Position numbers and translations under genes: made by a program
In this document: piece after piece, positions 38,460-47,408 of the stretch
How the letters are laid out: each line of letters starts with the position of its first letter
Numbering within the stretch: the first letter of the stretch is position 1
Assembly: GCF_020171845.1 (NCBI RefSeq)
Contig: NZ_JAIVAM010000004.1
Span: 1-64,000, forward strand
Direction: 5' to 3'
DNA length: 64,000 nucleotides
Source: Cytobacillus kochii
GTDB lineage: Bacteria > Bacillota > Bacilli > Bacillales > Cytobacillaceae
The notes under the pieces: model-generated
Database searches by the model: none
The model's input: only the letters and a program-made list of their open reading frames with translations
Told to the model about the DNA's origin: nothing

Positions 38460-38488
38460 GTTGGAGAAAATTTTTCTTCAACTTTTTT
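38460..38488 (+). terminator. Terminator after the resolvase gene
   Basis: GTTGGAGAAA pairs with TTTCTTCAAC, followed by six T residues. Confidence 0.85.
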
Positions 38489-39300
38489 ATTTTGTTCTGG
38501 AAAAAATCTGGGGGTATATTTCAAAATTTCAAAAAAATCCAATGGGGAGTACAACAATTATTTTTATCCCATATTCCCTTGTAACAATTTACGCAAACTT
38601 ACTGGAGGGACACGATGTCTCTATAGTAACAGATCAGTATAGATGCTATATTTTATTTAATAATAACCCTCCGAAACATTCGCAACTGACTTCTGAAACT
38701 TACTACCAAAACCAATTTTAATCCGAGTTTCTTCTATTATATATACCACCAAATACTACACAAATCATTAGCCCATCACCCACAGCCAATTAACATTCTT
38801 TAGTGGGTCAACCACTCTTTAAAATATGACGATCTTCATAATATAAATATGTCTAAGACACAATTAGAAAAACAACATAAAACACCTGCTGAAATTTGCA
38901 ATGAATAATAAATCACCCATAAAATCAAATCTAATTTCGCCACAGAGCCAATCTCAAGCATGAGGTTTGTTCTTTTTGCCTTCCGAATCATTCGCAACCT
39001 CTAAATGTAGACCATCTATATTAAAAACGCACATCTTACGCCTCGCATTCGCTCACATATCGTACAACCTTTTACAGACACTATTGTCCAAAACTTTGTC
39101 CAAAACATAGCCATCTCTCCCCCCTTCCGAATCACTCAGGACTACTTTTGTCCAAAGTATCGTTCAATAGTGGGGTAAAAACTCAAGCCAAAAAGTGTTT
39201 CTCTATGTCTTCAACCTCATTCCGTTTCTCAATCAGTATTAAGTAATAGCGAATTACAAGTTACTGAATTATTGAGACGGAAAGAAGGTGGTTTGTTGCC
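38489..39300. other. Non-coding gap before terminase: candidate packaging region
   Basis: About 800 bases without a convincing gene where a small terminase would be expected. It contains dispersed repeats: TTGTCCAAAAC at 39084-39094 and 39096-39106, with TTGTCCAAAG at 39148-39157; and CCGAAxCATTCGCAAC near 38671 and 38983, with a partial copy at 39123-39137. These could be binding sites for packaging or replication proteins. Confidence 0.5.
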
Positions 39301-40539
39301 ATGAAGATCAACATTGGAAAAGAGTTCTTTAACAATGTCTATATTCCTTATCTGAAAACCAAAACAACAATGAATGTTTTTATGGGCGGTGCAGGTAGTG
39401 GAAAATCTAAGTTCTTGGCTCAGAAACTCACCATTGACCTATTAAAAGAGAAGAGAAAGCTTCTATGTGTTCGTGGAACTTTAAATACTATGAAGGATTC
39501 AGTTCATGCTGAATTTCTAGCAGTTTTAGAGCAATTTGGAATAAGAAATCAATGCAAAATCACTAAGATGCCATTGGAAATCATCTTTCCTAATGGTTCG
39601 CAGATTATCTATCGTGGAGCAGATGATCCAGAGAAGCTTAAATCTATTCAAGGCGTTACTGATATCTGGATTGAGGAAGCTACAGAAGTTTCTAAAGAGA
39701 TTTATGACCAATTAAAGCTACGTTTACGTACTCCTAATGTGAAAATAAGATTCTTCATCTCTTACAACCCAGTGTCAAAAGAAAACTGGGTTTACTCAGA
39801 GTTTCACGTTAATCCTCCTACAGACTGCACTGTACTTAAAACAACATACAAAGATAATCGTTTCTTGCCTCAAGAGTACATTGATAACTTGATGGAAATG
39901 AAAGAGCGCAATCCACTGTATTTCAAAATATATGCGGATGGAGAGTTTGGAAGCCTTGGAGATAGGATTTATGAGAACTGGCGAGTGGAAGAGTTTGATG
40001 CTAATGAATTAATTAAAGTGAACTTGAATTTACAGCATAGAATTGGCTTGGACTTTGGCTTTAAGGCAGATCCAACAGGAATCATTGAGGTCATTGCAGA
40101 TATGCAAGAGAAGAAGTTATGGATCGTTGATGAAGTTTATGAAAGAGGCTTACTTAACTCTGAAATAGCCGAGAGAATCAAAAACAAGAGATGGCATAAA
40201 AGCCTCATTACTGCAGACTCAGCAGAGCAAAAGTCAATTGCAGAACTCAGAACACATCACGGTATATCAAGAATTATTCCTGCAAAGAAGGGCAAAGGTT
40301 CAATCATGGCAGGGATTCAATTTATTCAACAGTTTGAAGTGATTGTTCATCCTCGCTGTGTAAATACCAAGATTGAACTAGAAAACTACTCGTATAAAAA
40401 GGACAAGTCCACAGGGCGAACAATTAACGTGCCACAGGATAACTTTAACCATATCTTAGATGCTCTACGTTATTGCCTTGAGGAATGGCAACGAATTAAT
40501 AGAGTTAAAGGCGTTAGTAAATCGCTTTTTGGATTATAA
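39301..40539 (+). CDS. terL: Phage terminase large subunit (PBSX/SPP1 type)
   Basis: The DNA-packaging motor ATPase and nuclease. 412 residues. Walker A GGAGSGKS is at 29-36 and Walker B DIWIEEATE at 121-129. The nuclease domain starts around 240 (RIGLDFGFKADPTG) with a second acidic site (ITADSAEQKS) and a third near HILDALRYCLEEW. No small terminase gene is adjacent. The ATG follows AGAAGGTGG. An intrinsic hairpin separates it from the portal gene. Confidence 0.95.
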   Translation: MKINIGKEFFNNVYIPYLKTKTTMNVFMGGAGSGKSKFLAQKLTIDLLKEKRKLLCVRGTLNTMKDSVHAEFLAVLEQFGIRNQCKITKMPLEIIFPNGSQIIYRGADDPEKLKSIQGVTDIWIEEATEVSKEIYDQLKLRLRTPNVKIRFFISYNPVSKENWVYSEFHVNPPTDCTVLKTTYKDNRFLPQEYIDNLMEMKERNPLYFKIYADGEFGSLGDRIYENWRVEEFDANELIKVNLNLQHRIGLDFGFKADPTGIIEVIADMQEKKLWIVDEVYERGLLNSEIAERIKNKRWHKSLITADSAEQKSIAELRTHHGISRIIPAKKGKGSIMAGIQFIQQFEVIVHPRCVNTKIELENYSYKKDKSTGRTINVPQDNFNHILDALRYCLEEWQRINRVKGVSKSLFGL

Positions 40540-40541
40540 GC

Positions 40542-40572
40542 AATCCACCTTCAATTAGAGGGTGGGTTTATT
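40542..40572 (+). terminator. Intercistronic hairpin after terL
   Basis: AATCCACC pairs with GGTGGGTT (one G-U), followed by TTTATTTG. Confidence 0.6.
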
Positions 40573-40598
40573 TGTATTTATAAGGAGATGAAACAATA

Positions 40599-41984
40599 GT
40601 GAACTATAAAAAAGATGAAGTTCTTTTTAAAGCAGGCAAGAGATATCGTTTGCCAATGGATAGTATTGAAAGTCCTAATATGGATATCGTTGAGAAACTA
40701 ATTGAAAAGCATAAAATAGATGATGTTCCACATCATAAGAATCTGCAAAAATACTATGTTGGTAAACATGACATTCTTAATCGTAGATTCCGAGATCCAT
40801 CAAAGCCTAACCAGAAGCTAGTAAATCCTTTTGGTAAATTGATTACGGATCAGTTAACAAGCTATTTTGTAGGTAAGCCAGTGAGATACACTGCTGAGAA
40901 GGAAACTAAAGACTATCTTGAACGACTACAGTTTATTTTTGATATCAATAATGAATCAGCACACAATTCAGAGATGGCTAAGACAGCTTCCATTAATGGT
41001 GTAGCTTATGAATTACTTTGGGTTGACGAAAAAGGTATTCCTAGGTTTAATCAAGTACCAATAAATGAAATGCTTGTTGTATACGACAATAAGCTTGATC
41101 CACAACCTTTAATGGCTGTTCGTCACTATACAGTGTATAACTATTTAACTGAAAAAGAAGAAATTATGGTTGAGATTTACACCAAAAATGCTGTATTCAA
41201 ATATGTCAAAGGTGAAAAAGACTTTGTAGAACAAAGTGTTGAGCCTCATTACTTTGGTAACGTACCAGTCATTCCATACTTTAATAACCAAGATGGATTA
41301 GGCGACTGGCAAGTTGTTACACCATTAATTGATGCCTATGACACTATGCAATCAGACACAGCAAATGATTTTGAATACTTTGCAGATGCTTACTTGGCGT
41401 TGAAGGGTGTAATTGACACTCAGCCAGAAGATATCAGCGAGATGAAAGAAAATCGTGTAATGCTCTTAGGTGAGCAAGGGGATGCTCAATGGTTAGTCAA
41501 ACAAACTGATTTTACTAGTATTGATGGATTCAAGAAGCGTATTACTGACGACATCTTTAGGTTCAGTGGAACTGTTGATATGGCTGAGATCGCTAATGTG
41601 AGCAATATTTCTGGTGTAGCCATCCAGTACAAGCTATTGTCTACAGAAGCCTTGACGGCTAATAAAGAGCGACAATTCCGTAAATCGTTAATGAAGAGAA
41701 TTGAATTGATTACTGCTATTTTGAACCTTCAAGGTCATAACTTCATTCATACTGACGTTGAGATCCAATTTATCCGTAACATTCCTCAGAATATCCAAGA
41801 AAATATTCAATTGGTATCTCAATTATTTGGTACTGTATCTCATAAAACCTTATTGTCACAACTTCCGTTTATCGCAGACCCCGAAATGGAATTACAAATG
41901 CTCAATGAAGAGAAGCAGAATCAAGTAGCAGAAGACTATGAGTTTCCTTTAGAAGTGAATACAGAAGGTGAGAGTGCTGAATAA
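40599..41984 (+). CDS. Phage portal protein (SPP1 gp6 family)
   Basis: The dodecameric portal at the packaging vertex. 461 residues with the GTG start after AAGGAG. Typical features: KNLQKYYVGKHDILNR near the N-terminus, NPFGKLITDQLTSYFVGKPVRY, NDFEYFADAYLALKG, and FRFSGTVDMAEIANVSNISGVAIQYKLLSTEALTANKERQFRKS in the stem/crown region. It lies in the classical order terminase-portal-minor head-scaffold-capsid. Confidence 0.94.
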   Translation: MNYKKDEVLFKAGKRYRLPMDSIESPNMDIVEKLIEKHKIDDVPHHKNLQKYYVGKHDILNRRFRDPSKPNQKLVNPFGKLITDQLTSYFVGKPVRYTAEKETKDYLERLQFIFDINNESAHNSEMAKTASINGVAYELLWVDEKGIPRFNQVPINEMLVVYDNKLDPQPLMAVRHYTVYNYLTEKEEIMVEIYTKNAVFKYVKGEKDFVEQSVEPHYFGNVPVIPYFNNQDGLGDWQVVTPLIDAYDTMQSDTANDFEYFADAYLALKGVIDTQPEDISEMKENRVMLLGEQGDAQWLVKQTDFTSIDGFKKRITDDIFRFSGTVDMAEIANVSNISGVAIQYKLLSTEALTANKERQFRKSLMKRIELITAILNLQGHNFIHTDVEIQFIRNIPQNIQENIQLVSQLFGTVSHKTLLSQLPFIADPEMELQMLNEEKQNQVAEDYEFPLEVNTEGESAE

Positions 41985-42000
41985 AGCACTCTTCTTTTTA
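41972..42000 (+). terminator. Intercistronic hairpin at the portal stop codon
   Basis: GAGTGCT pairs with AGCACTC; the loop contains the portal stop codon, and a T-rich run follows. Confidence 0.65.
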
Positions 42001-42016
42001 TTGGAGGTGAAATGGA

Positions 42017-43060
42017 TTGCCAGAAGACATTAGAAGCTTGCCTACTCGGGAATATTGGGAAAAGAGAGCCATGCTCTTAGACAAAAAGGTATATAAGAAT
42101 GAAGCACAGTACGAGAAGAAGCTTGCCAGAGTATATCAGTCTCAAATATCTGAAATGAGCAAGAGTGTTGAAGCGTTTATTTTTAAATATGCCAAAGACA
42201 ACAAGCTTTCCTATAAAGGTGCAGAACAGGCTCTTACTGGCGTTGATCTAGACGATTACAACGAAAGAATCAAAGGGTTATCAATGAAGTATAAGCAAAC
42301 TGGTGATGAAAAGGCTCTAGAAGACCTTGAATTAATTGGAAAACAGCGTTCTATTACAAGATTAGGTGGCTTAATCAATGAACTTACAGTAATGCTCGGA
42401 TTACTTTCTGTTGATACTCAAATGTCAATGGATGAACTGCTTGGTGAGACATACCAAGAAGCCTACTATCAGACTGCATTTAACATTGTTCAAGGAGTTG
42501 GCATGGCGCTTCCAGTAGCAAGGGTGAATAAAGATGCTCTAGACACAATTCTCAAGTACCCTTTCTCTGGTAAACACTATTCTGATCGTATCTGGACAAA
42601 TAAATCTAAGATGATTGAGGCTTTGAGAGAAGAATTAATTCGTGGTGCTGTACAAGGTACTGAGGTTAGAAAACTAGCTAAGAACATAAGATCCAAACTT
42701 GATGTATCCAAATTTAACGCAATGAGACTAATGAGAACTGAGACGGCATTTGTTGTTGGTGAAGGCACTGCTAAAGGGTATGAACAAATGGGAGTTCAGA
42801 AGTATCAAATTCTAGCAACACTAGATTCCAAGACTTCAAAGGTGTGTCAACATCAAGATGGTAAGGTTTATTTGCTTTCAGAACGTGTACAGGGGCGCAA
42901 TGCTTCGCCATTTCATCCAATGTGTCGCTCCACAGAAGTTCCGTATATTGAAGCTAATAAAGATGGTGGCTCTAGGTTGGCTAGAGGTAGCGATGGCAAG
43001 AACTATAAAGTTCCTCGCAATATTACTTATAAGGAATGGGAGAAAAAATACGTCAAATAA
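42017..43060 (+). CDS. Minor head protein (SPP1 gp7 / Mu F family)
   Basis: 347 residues. N-terminal helices (REYWEKRAMLLDKKVYKNEAQYEKKL) and the characteristic C-terminal Mu-F-like domain: RLMRTETAFVVGEGTAKGYEQMG, ILATLDSKTSKVCQHQDGKVY and FHPMCRSTEVPY. These proteins sit in small numbers inside the head near the portal and help DNA ejection. The TTG start follows TTGGAGGTGA. No ADP-ribosyltransferase or other fused toxin domain is seen. Confidence 0.9.
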   Translation: MPEDIRSLPTREYWEKRAMLLDKKVYKNEAQYEKKLARVYQSQISEMSKSVEAFIFKYAKDNKLSYKGAEQALTGVDLDDYNERIKGLSMKYKQTGDEKALEDLELIGKQRSITRLGGLINELTVMLGLLSVDTQMSMDELLGETYQEAYYQTAFNIVQGVGMALPVARVNKDALDTILKYPFSGKHYSDRIWTNKSKMIEALREELIRGAVQGTEVRKLAKNIRSKLDVSKFNAMRLMRTETAFVVGEGTAKGYEQMGVQKYQILATLDSKTSKVCQHQDGKVYLLSERVQGRNASPFHPMCRSTEVPYIEANKDGGSRLARGSDGKNYKVPRNITYKEWEKKYVK

Positions 43061-43187
43061 ACTTTTGTGCGTAACAATCGGTATGTAGTAAATGAGGGAC
43101 ATTAAAATTTTCCCAAAATATCATATCACACCAAATAATGAACTGGAAGGGTCTTTAGGAAACTTACAGGGCATGGAGGTTAAGAAG

Positions 43188-43781
43188 ATGGAAAATCAAG
43201 AACACAATCAACAAGAACAAAATTCTCAAGAGGCAGTTAAGACATACTCCCAAGAGGATTTAGATAAATTACTTCAAGCTGAGACGGATCGCAAGGTGTC
43301 CAAAGCACTTGAAACTGCAAAGGCAAAATGGCAATCAGAATTTGAAGCTAAATTAGAGCAAGAAAAAACAGAAGCTGAGAAGCTTGCAAAGATGTCTGAA
43401 TCAGAACGATTACAGGCTCAATTTGAATCAGAAAAAGAGAAATTTGAGCAAGAGAGACAACAGTTCATGCGTGAGCGCTTAGAACTTGAAACTGTAAAAG
43501 AATTGTCTACACGAAACTTGCCGACTGAATTCAGTCGTTTTGTACTTGGCAATGATGCCGAGGCGACTAAAAACAATCTAGATTTGTTCCAAACACAATT
43601 TCAGCAAGCTGTTGAAAAAGCAGTTAATGAAAAACTAAAAGGTCAAGTACCTAAGAGTTCAACTGGAACAGGACTTGAAGGCACTATGACAAAAGAACAA
43701 TTTAACAAATTAGGCTACAAGGACAGATTGGCTTTATATCAATCAAATCCAGACCTATACAACCAATTACAAAACGGTTAA
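43188..43781 (+). CDS. Phage scaffold protein (DUF4355)
   Basis: 197 residues from the ATG at 43188, 7 nt after GGAGGT. Strongly charged: a Gln/Glu-rich start (MENQEHNQQEQNSQEAVKTYSQEDLDKLLQAE), a long coiled coil (about 30-110), then a more globular C-terminal part (TRNLPTEFSRFVLGNDAEATKNNLDLF) ending LGYKDRLALYQSNPDLYNQLQ. This is the DUF4355 scaffold pattern, guiding capsid assembly and leaving the mature head. It directly precedes the capsid gene. Confidence 0.9.
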   Translation: MENQEHNQQEQNSQEAVKTYSQEDLDKLLQAETDRKVSKALETAKAKWQSEFEAKLEQEKTEAEKLAKMSESERLQAQFESEKEKFEQERQQFMRERLELETVKELSTRNLPTEFSRFVLGNDAEATKNNLDLFQTQFQQAVEKAVNEKLKGQVPKSSTGTGLEGTMTKEQFNKLGYKDRLALYQSNPDLYNQLQNG

Positions 43782-43783
43782 CT

Positions 43784-43814
43784 GAGCAAGGAGCATATGC
43801 TTCTTGCTTCTTTA
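43784..43814 (+). terminator. Intercistronic hairpin between scaffold and capsid genes
   Basis: GAGCAAGGAGCAT pairs with ATGCTTCTTGCTT, followed by TTTAT. Confidence 0.6.
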
Positions 43815-43847
43815 TATTTCATTTAAGAAAAGGAGATTCAACCTATT

Positions 43848-44609
43848 ATGGCTCAAACGAAACTTACGAATTTAATCAATCCAGAGTTATTTGCTCAAGC
43901 TATTCAAGCAAAACTTGGAGATGCCATCAAATTCACTCCAGTTGCATTCCAACAAGACCTTGAAGGACAAGCAGGAGGCACTATTTTAGTACCTAAGTAT
44001 GAATACATTGGTGATGCTGAAATTATCGGGGAAGGCGTAGCAATTGATCCTGCATTACTTTCTCAAACATCTGTTGATGTACCAGTAGTTAAAGCAGGTA
44101 AAGCTGTAGAACTTACTGACGAAGCTTTAGGTAACTCTTATGGAGATGCTATGGGCGAAGCAGAAGCACAAATTACTCGTGCAGTTGCTAACGGTGTAGA
44201 AAAAGAAGTTGTTAAATCACTAGCTAATACTACATTGGTGCATGATGCTTCTACAGTTGGAAAAGTAAATGGTGATGTTTACTTAGAAGCTATGAATCTA
44301 TTTGGTGAAGACCAAGAAGGAGAAAAATTCTTGTTCGTTAACCCTAAAGAACTGGCTTCTATCCGTAAAGACCCAGGCTATGAAGATGGGAAACTATTTG
44401 AAGCTACTGTAGTAGTTTCAAACCGTGTAGGTGTTAAAGAAGCATTTGTTATGAAAGCAGGCGCTATCGGTCTTTACTTGAAGAAAGAACTTGAAGTAGA
44501 AGCTGATCGTAACATCTTGACTAAGTCAAATGTTATCTCTGCAGATCAACACTTCGCTACTCACCTTCGTGATGCTTCTAAAGTCATCAAAGTTACTGTA
44601 ACTGCTTAA
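43848..44609 (+). CDS. Major capsid protein
   Basis: 253 residues; begins MAQTKLTNLINPELFAQAIQAKLGDAIKFTPVAF, with PKYEYIGDAEIIGEGVAIDP in the N-arm/E-loop region and FLFVNPKELASIRKDPGYE in the core. It resembles the short HK97-fold capsid proteins found after DUF4355 scaffolds in Firmicutes phages. A strong AAGGAG ribosome site and codon-rich Lys/Ala/Glu composition fit high expression. An intercistronic hairpin follows. Confidence 0.9.
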   Translation: MAQTKLTNLINPELFAQAIQAKLGDAIKFTPVAFQQDLEGQAGGTILVPKYEYIGDAEIIGEGVAIDPALLSQTSVDVPVVKAGKAVELTDEALGNSYGDAMGEAEAQITRAVANGVEKEVVKSLANTTLVHDASTVGKVNGDVYLEAMNLFGEDQEGEKFLFVNPKELASIRKDPGYEDGKLFEATVVVSNRVGVKEAFVMKAGAIGLYLKKELEVEADRNILTKSNVISADQHFATHLRDASKVIKVTVTA

Positions 44610-44620
44610 TTTTAAATAAC

Positions 44621-44659
44621 TAAGAGGGTGGGTGCTTTGTAAGCGCTTGCCCTCTTTTT
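44621..44659 (+). terminator. Intercistronic hairpin after the capsid gene
   Basis: AGAGGG and CCCTCT pair across an inner GC-rich segment, followed by five T residues. Confidence 0.6.
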
Positions 44660-44678
44660 ACTATAAGGAGTGTTGCTT

Positions 44679-44798
44679 GTGTTAATGCACATGACAATGA
44701 TGAAGCTTCGTGAGGAAAAAGAGGCAGAAGCTACAAAATCTGCAAAGAAGAATGTAGTCAAGGTAGAAAATCCAAAGAAGCCAAAAAAAGCTAAATAG
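44679..44798 (+). CDS. Small lysine-rich phage protein
   Basis: A 39-codon frame starting at GTG 44679, 8 nt after AAGGAG. The product MLMHMTMMKLREEKEAEATKSAKKNVVKVENPKKPKKAK is highly basic and probably disordered. Small Lys/Ala-rich proteins are common directly after capsid genes, but no specific function is known. The next gene starts 16 bases after its stop, with its own AAGGAGG. Confidence 0.6.
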   Translation: MLMHMTMMKLREEKEAEATKSAKKNVVKVENPKKPKKAK

Positions 44799-44814
44799 TA
44801 AGGAGGGTTACTAG

Positions 44815-46368
44815 TTGGCGCTCTATATAAAACGTAATGATACACATGATGTTATTCAATACAAAATTGAAGGCATGGATTTAACAGGTGCTACTACACG
44901 CTTCTTCATGGAGCATATCAAGAGTGGCAAGGTAGTATCAAATGCAAATGCAGAAATTGTAGATGCGAAAAATGGCTTGATACAGTATACCTTAACTGAA
45001 ACTGACACAGTTTTAGCAGGAACTCATCGTGCTGAGTTTGAGGTTGTTTTTGATGATGGTAAATTCAAGACATATCCAAGCAAAGGATACATTCGTTTAG
45101 AACTAGAAGCGAATATCAACAAAGACAAGTCAACTCACATAGAAGAAAAAGTAGCCTTACATGTCTCTGAAATTAGTGTTTTTAAACAAGAGGTAAATAA
45201 AGTCTTAGATGAGAAATTAAAAGTTGTTTTAGAGGCTAAGCGAGGATATTCCAAAGGATACTTGATAGAGAACTTCTCAAATTTTACTGAATGGAATCTG
45301 CAAGGTGGCACAGCCAAGGAGATTGATTCTGTAAATGTTAAATCAAGCAAGTCTTCTATTAAATTAATAGCTGATGGAGTACCTACATTTATCAGAACAA
45401 CCAGAGCATTTGACTTTAAGGGAACTAAGATGTTCAAACTTTCTATTTACGTTGATAATCCTAGCGCAGTTAATAAGATCTCTCTGTATCTTGCAAATGA
45501 CACAACATATGAAAACTTCTTTATGAAGGTTATAAAAGGAACAGGTTTAAACAAGGGTTGGAATGAGATTCTGATTGATACTGCTCATATGTCTGCAACT
45601 GGTGCGCCTTCTCTTGACAATAAGGTTCAATCCATTCAGGTAAGGATTGACCCAACAACAGGTATGAATGCATCTTTGACCTTTGATGCATTGATTAGAG
45701 ATGAGAAGCAACGTCCTAAAATCATCTTTACAATGGATGATAACTGGATTAGCCAGTATACAGAAGCATATCGCATTATGAGAGAAAAGGGTTTCAGAGG
45801 AACGATTGCAGTTATTCCTACAAAAGTAGGAGAAGCAAACTACATGAACCTTTCTCAACTTCAAGATATATACAACAGTGATTGGGATTTAGTAAACCAT
45901 ACGAATACACACATCAGACTCGGTGATTCAACACGAAAAGTGCAGGAATCAGAATTATCTATTACTACTCAATGGTTAGATAACAATGGTTTCACAAAAG
46001 CATCTGATATCGTTGTTTATCCATATGGTTCATTTAATGATGACACTATAGATATTATCAAAAATATATATCGTGCAGGTCGCTCAATAGTAGATCAAAT
46101 AGAAACTACGCCACCACTTGATATAACCAAGGCGAAAGTCAGAAATTTAACGCAATCTATCACTGCCCAACAGGCTAAAGATTGGATTGATGAGGCTATA
46201 GCTACAGGAGGCACTGTAATCTTCTTGAATCATAGATTTGGAGATGAAGTTGACTCTATGTTCTTTGGCGTAAGTAAGTTTCAAGAATTAGTTGATTATG
46301 CTTTTGAACGAAAGTCTGATATTGACGTAGTTACCTATTCTGAATGGCTTGATAGCTTTGGTGGATGA
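44815..46368 (+). CDS. BppU-like N-terminus fused to a polysaccharide deacetylase domain
   Basis: 517 residues. Residues 1-100 (ALYIKRNDTHDVIQYKIEGMDLTGATTRFFMEH...RLELEANI) match the BppU N-terminal domain of baseplates. A short helix (about 110-140) and a beta-sandwich module (about 150-295) follow. From about 300 there is a NodB/CE4 deacetylase domain: FTMDDNW carries the Asp pair (family form TFDDG) and LVNHTNTH the H-T-x-x-H metal motif (about 361-367); VVYPYGSFNDDT and VIFLNHRFG complete it. Such enzymes deacetylate wall or capsule glycans. The position between capsid and connectors is unusual for a baseplate-type protein. Confidence 0.85.
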   Translation: MALYIKRNDTHDVIQYKIEGMDLTGATTRFFMEHIKSGKVVSNANAEIVDAKNGLIQYTLTETDTVLAGTHRAEFEVVFDDGKFKTYPSKGYIRLELEANINKDKSTHIEEKVALHVSEISVFKQEVNKVLDEKLKVVLEAKRGYSKGYLIENFSNFTEWNLQGGTAKEIDSVNVKSSKSSIKLIADGVPTFIRTTRAFDFKGTKMFKLSIYVDNPSAVNKISLYLANDTTYENFFMKVIKGTGLNKGWNEILIDTAHMSATGAPSLDNKVQSIQVRIDPTTGMNASLTFDALIRDEKQRPKIIFTMDDNWISQYTEAYRIMREKGFRGTIAVIPTKVGEANYMNLSQLQDIYNSDWDLVNHTNTHIRLGDSTRKVQESELSITTQWLDNNGFTKASDIVVYPYGSFNDDTIDIIKNIYRAGRSIVDQIETTPPLDITKAKVRNLTQSITAQQAKDWIDEAIATGGTVIFLNHRFGDEVDSMFFGVSKFQELVDYAFERKSDIDVVTYSEWLDSFGG

Positions 46369-46415
46369 GACAAAGGACTAATAACACTAAGAAAGATATA
46401 AGGTGATGCGAAGTT

Positions 46416-46751
46416 ATGAATCTAGAATATATCAAACTTGCACTAGGTTTAAATGACGATAGCAAGGATATTTTACTATCTCGTATCCATGCCAATGTAG
46501 AGAGAGCCGTTTGTCTATATTTGAACATTTCCACTAATGTAACGCCTCAAGAACTTGAATGGATTGTAGAGGAATGTACGATTATTCGCTACAACAGAGT
46601 TGGTAGTGAGGGTATTGTACAAGAATCTATTGATTCTCTGTCTATGACCTATCAAGCTGATTTCCTTAAAGAATACTATCCATACCTAGATGCTTATAAG
46701 TCTAGAAACATGCCTGCTGAACAAAATAAAAATCGTTTAAGAATGATTTAG
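46416..46751 (+). CDS. Head-tail connector / DNA-packaging adaptor
   Basis: 111 residues, mostly helical (MNLEYIKLALGLNDDSKDILLSRIHANVERAVCLYLN...), in the place and size of the gp6/gp15-type adaptor that docks under the portal. The sequence resembles the phage_connect_1 group (VEECTIIRYNRVGSEGIVQESIDSLSMTYQ). The ATG follows AAGGTGATGCG, a modest ribosome site. Confidence 0.8.
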   Translation: MNLEYIKLALGLNDDSKDILLSRIHANVERAVCLYLNISTNVTPQELEWIVEECTIIRYNRVGSEGIVQESIDSLSMTYQADFLKEYYPYLDAYKSRNMPAEQNKNRLRMI

Positions 46752-46759
46752 GTGATTAC

Positions 46760-47059
46760 ATGAGATTTGATAAAACAATGACTCTCATTGGAGAAGTACA
46801 AATTGATGATGGTATGGGTGGATATGAAGTTCAAGATAAGGCAATTAGAACTGTAAATGTGTTTACAACTCCTATTAATGCCGAGGTTGCTAGAAGAGAG
46901 TATGGTATTGTCACTAAACAATCTTTGAAAGCGTTTACAAAAGAAGATATCCCATCAGAAGTTGGGAGTGTTGAGTTAAATGGCGCTGTTTACAGTGTTG
47001 TTTTATTCAATGACTTCGGAAGAAAAATGAAAATGCTTGTCATAGCTAGAGAGAGCTAA
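46760..47059 (+). CDS. Head-tail joining / stopper protein
   Basis: 99 residues of beta-rich sequence (RFDKTMTLIGEVQIDDGMGGYEVQDKAIRTVNVFTTPINAEVARREYG), typical of SPP1 gp16-like head-closure proteins. It starts 8 bases after the adaptor stop (GGTGATTAC before ATG), and its stop overlaps the next start (TAATG). Confidence 0.75.
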   Translation: MRFDKTMTLIGEVQIDDGMGGYEVQDKAIRTVNVFTTPINAEVARREYGIVTKQSLKAFTKEDIPSEVGSVELNGAVYSVVLFNDFGRKMKMLVIARES

Positions 47060-47403
47060 TGAAAGCAAGATTAGATGGTGTTGGGGCATTTAGAAACCTT
47101 GTAAACAGTATGACCGTAGAGGTTCAAGAACAGACAAAGGAATTGGTGAGAGAAACTACTCTTGCAATTGAGGCTGATGCGAAGAATCTTGCACCAATTG
47201 ATACTGGATACTTGAGAAGAAATATCAAGAGCAAGATTGAAAATGGTGGACATATTGGGGTTGTAACCAGTAATGCAGAGTATGGAGACAAGGTTGAGTA
47301 TGGGACTAGTAAAACTCCTGCACAGCCTTATTTTAACCCTGCATATGAGAGAAATATAGTGGAATTCAAATCTAGATTAAAAGACATAGTAGAGGGCAGG
47401 TGA
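47059..47403 (+). CDS. HK97 gp10-like tail-completion protein
   Basis: 114 residues: LVRETTLAIEADAKNLAPIDTGYLRRNIKSKIE...EYGDKVEYGTSKTPAQPYFNPAYE is the signature of the HK97-gp10 family, which joins tail to head. Overlaps the preceding stop by one base. Fourth in the connector cassette. Confidence 0.88.
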   Translation: MKARLDGVGAFRNLVNSMTVEVQEQTKELVRETTLAIEADAKNLAPIDTGYLRRNIKSKIENGGHIGVVTSNAEYGDKVEYGTSKTPAQPYFNPAYERNIVEFKSRLKDIVEGR

Positions 47404-47408
47404 TTATC

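Noticed and set aside
38454-38721. Open frames of 62 and 87 codons after the resolvase gene
   Set aside because: They begin in the resolvase terminator, have no ribosome site and show low-complexity composition; treated as chance frames.
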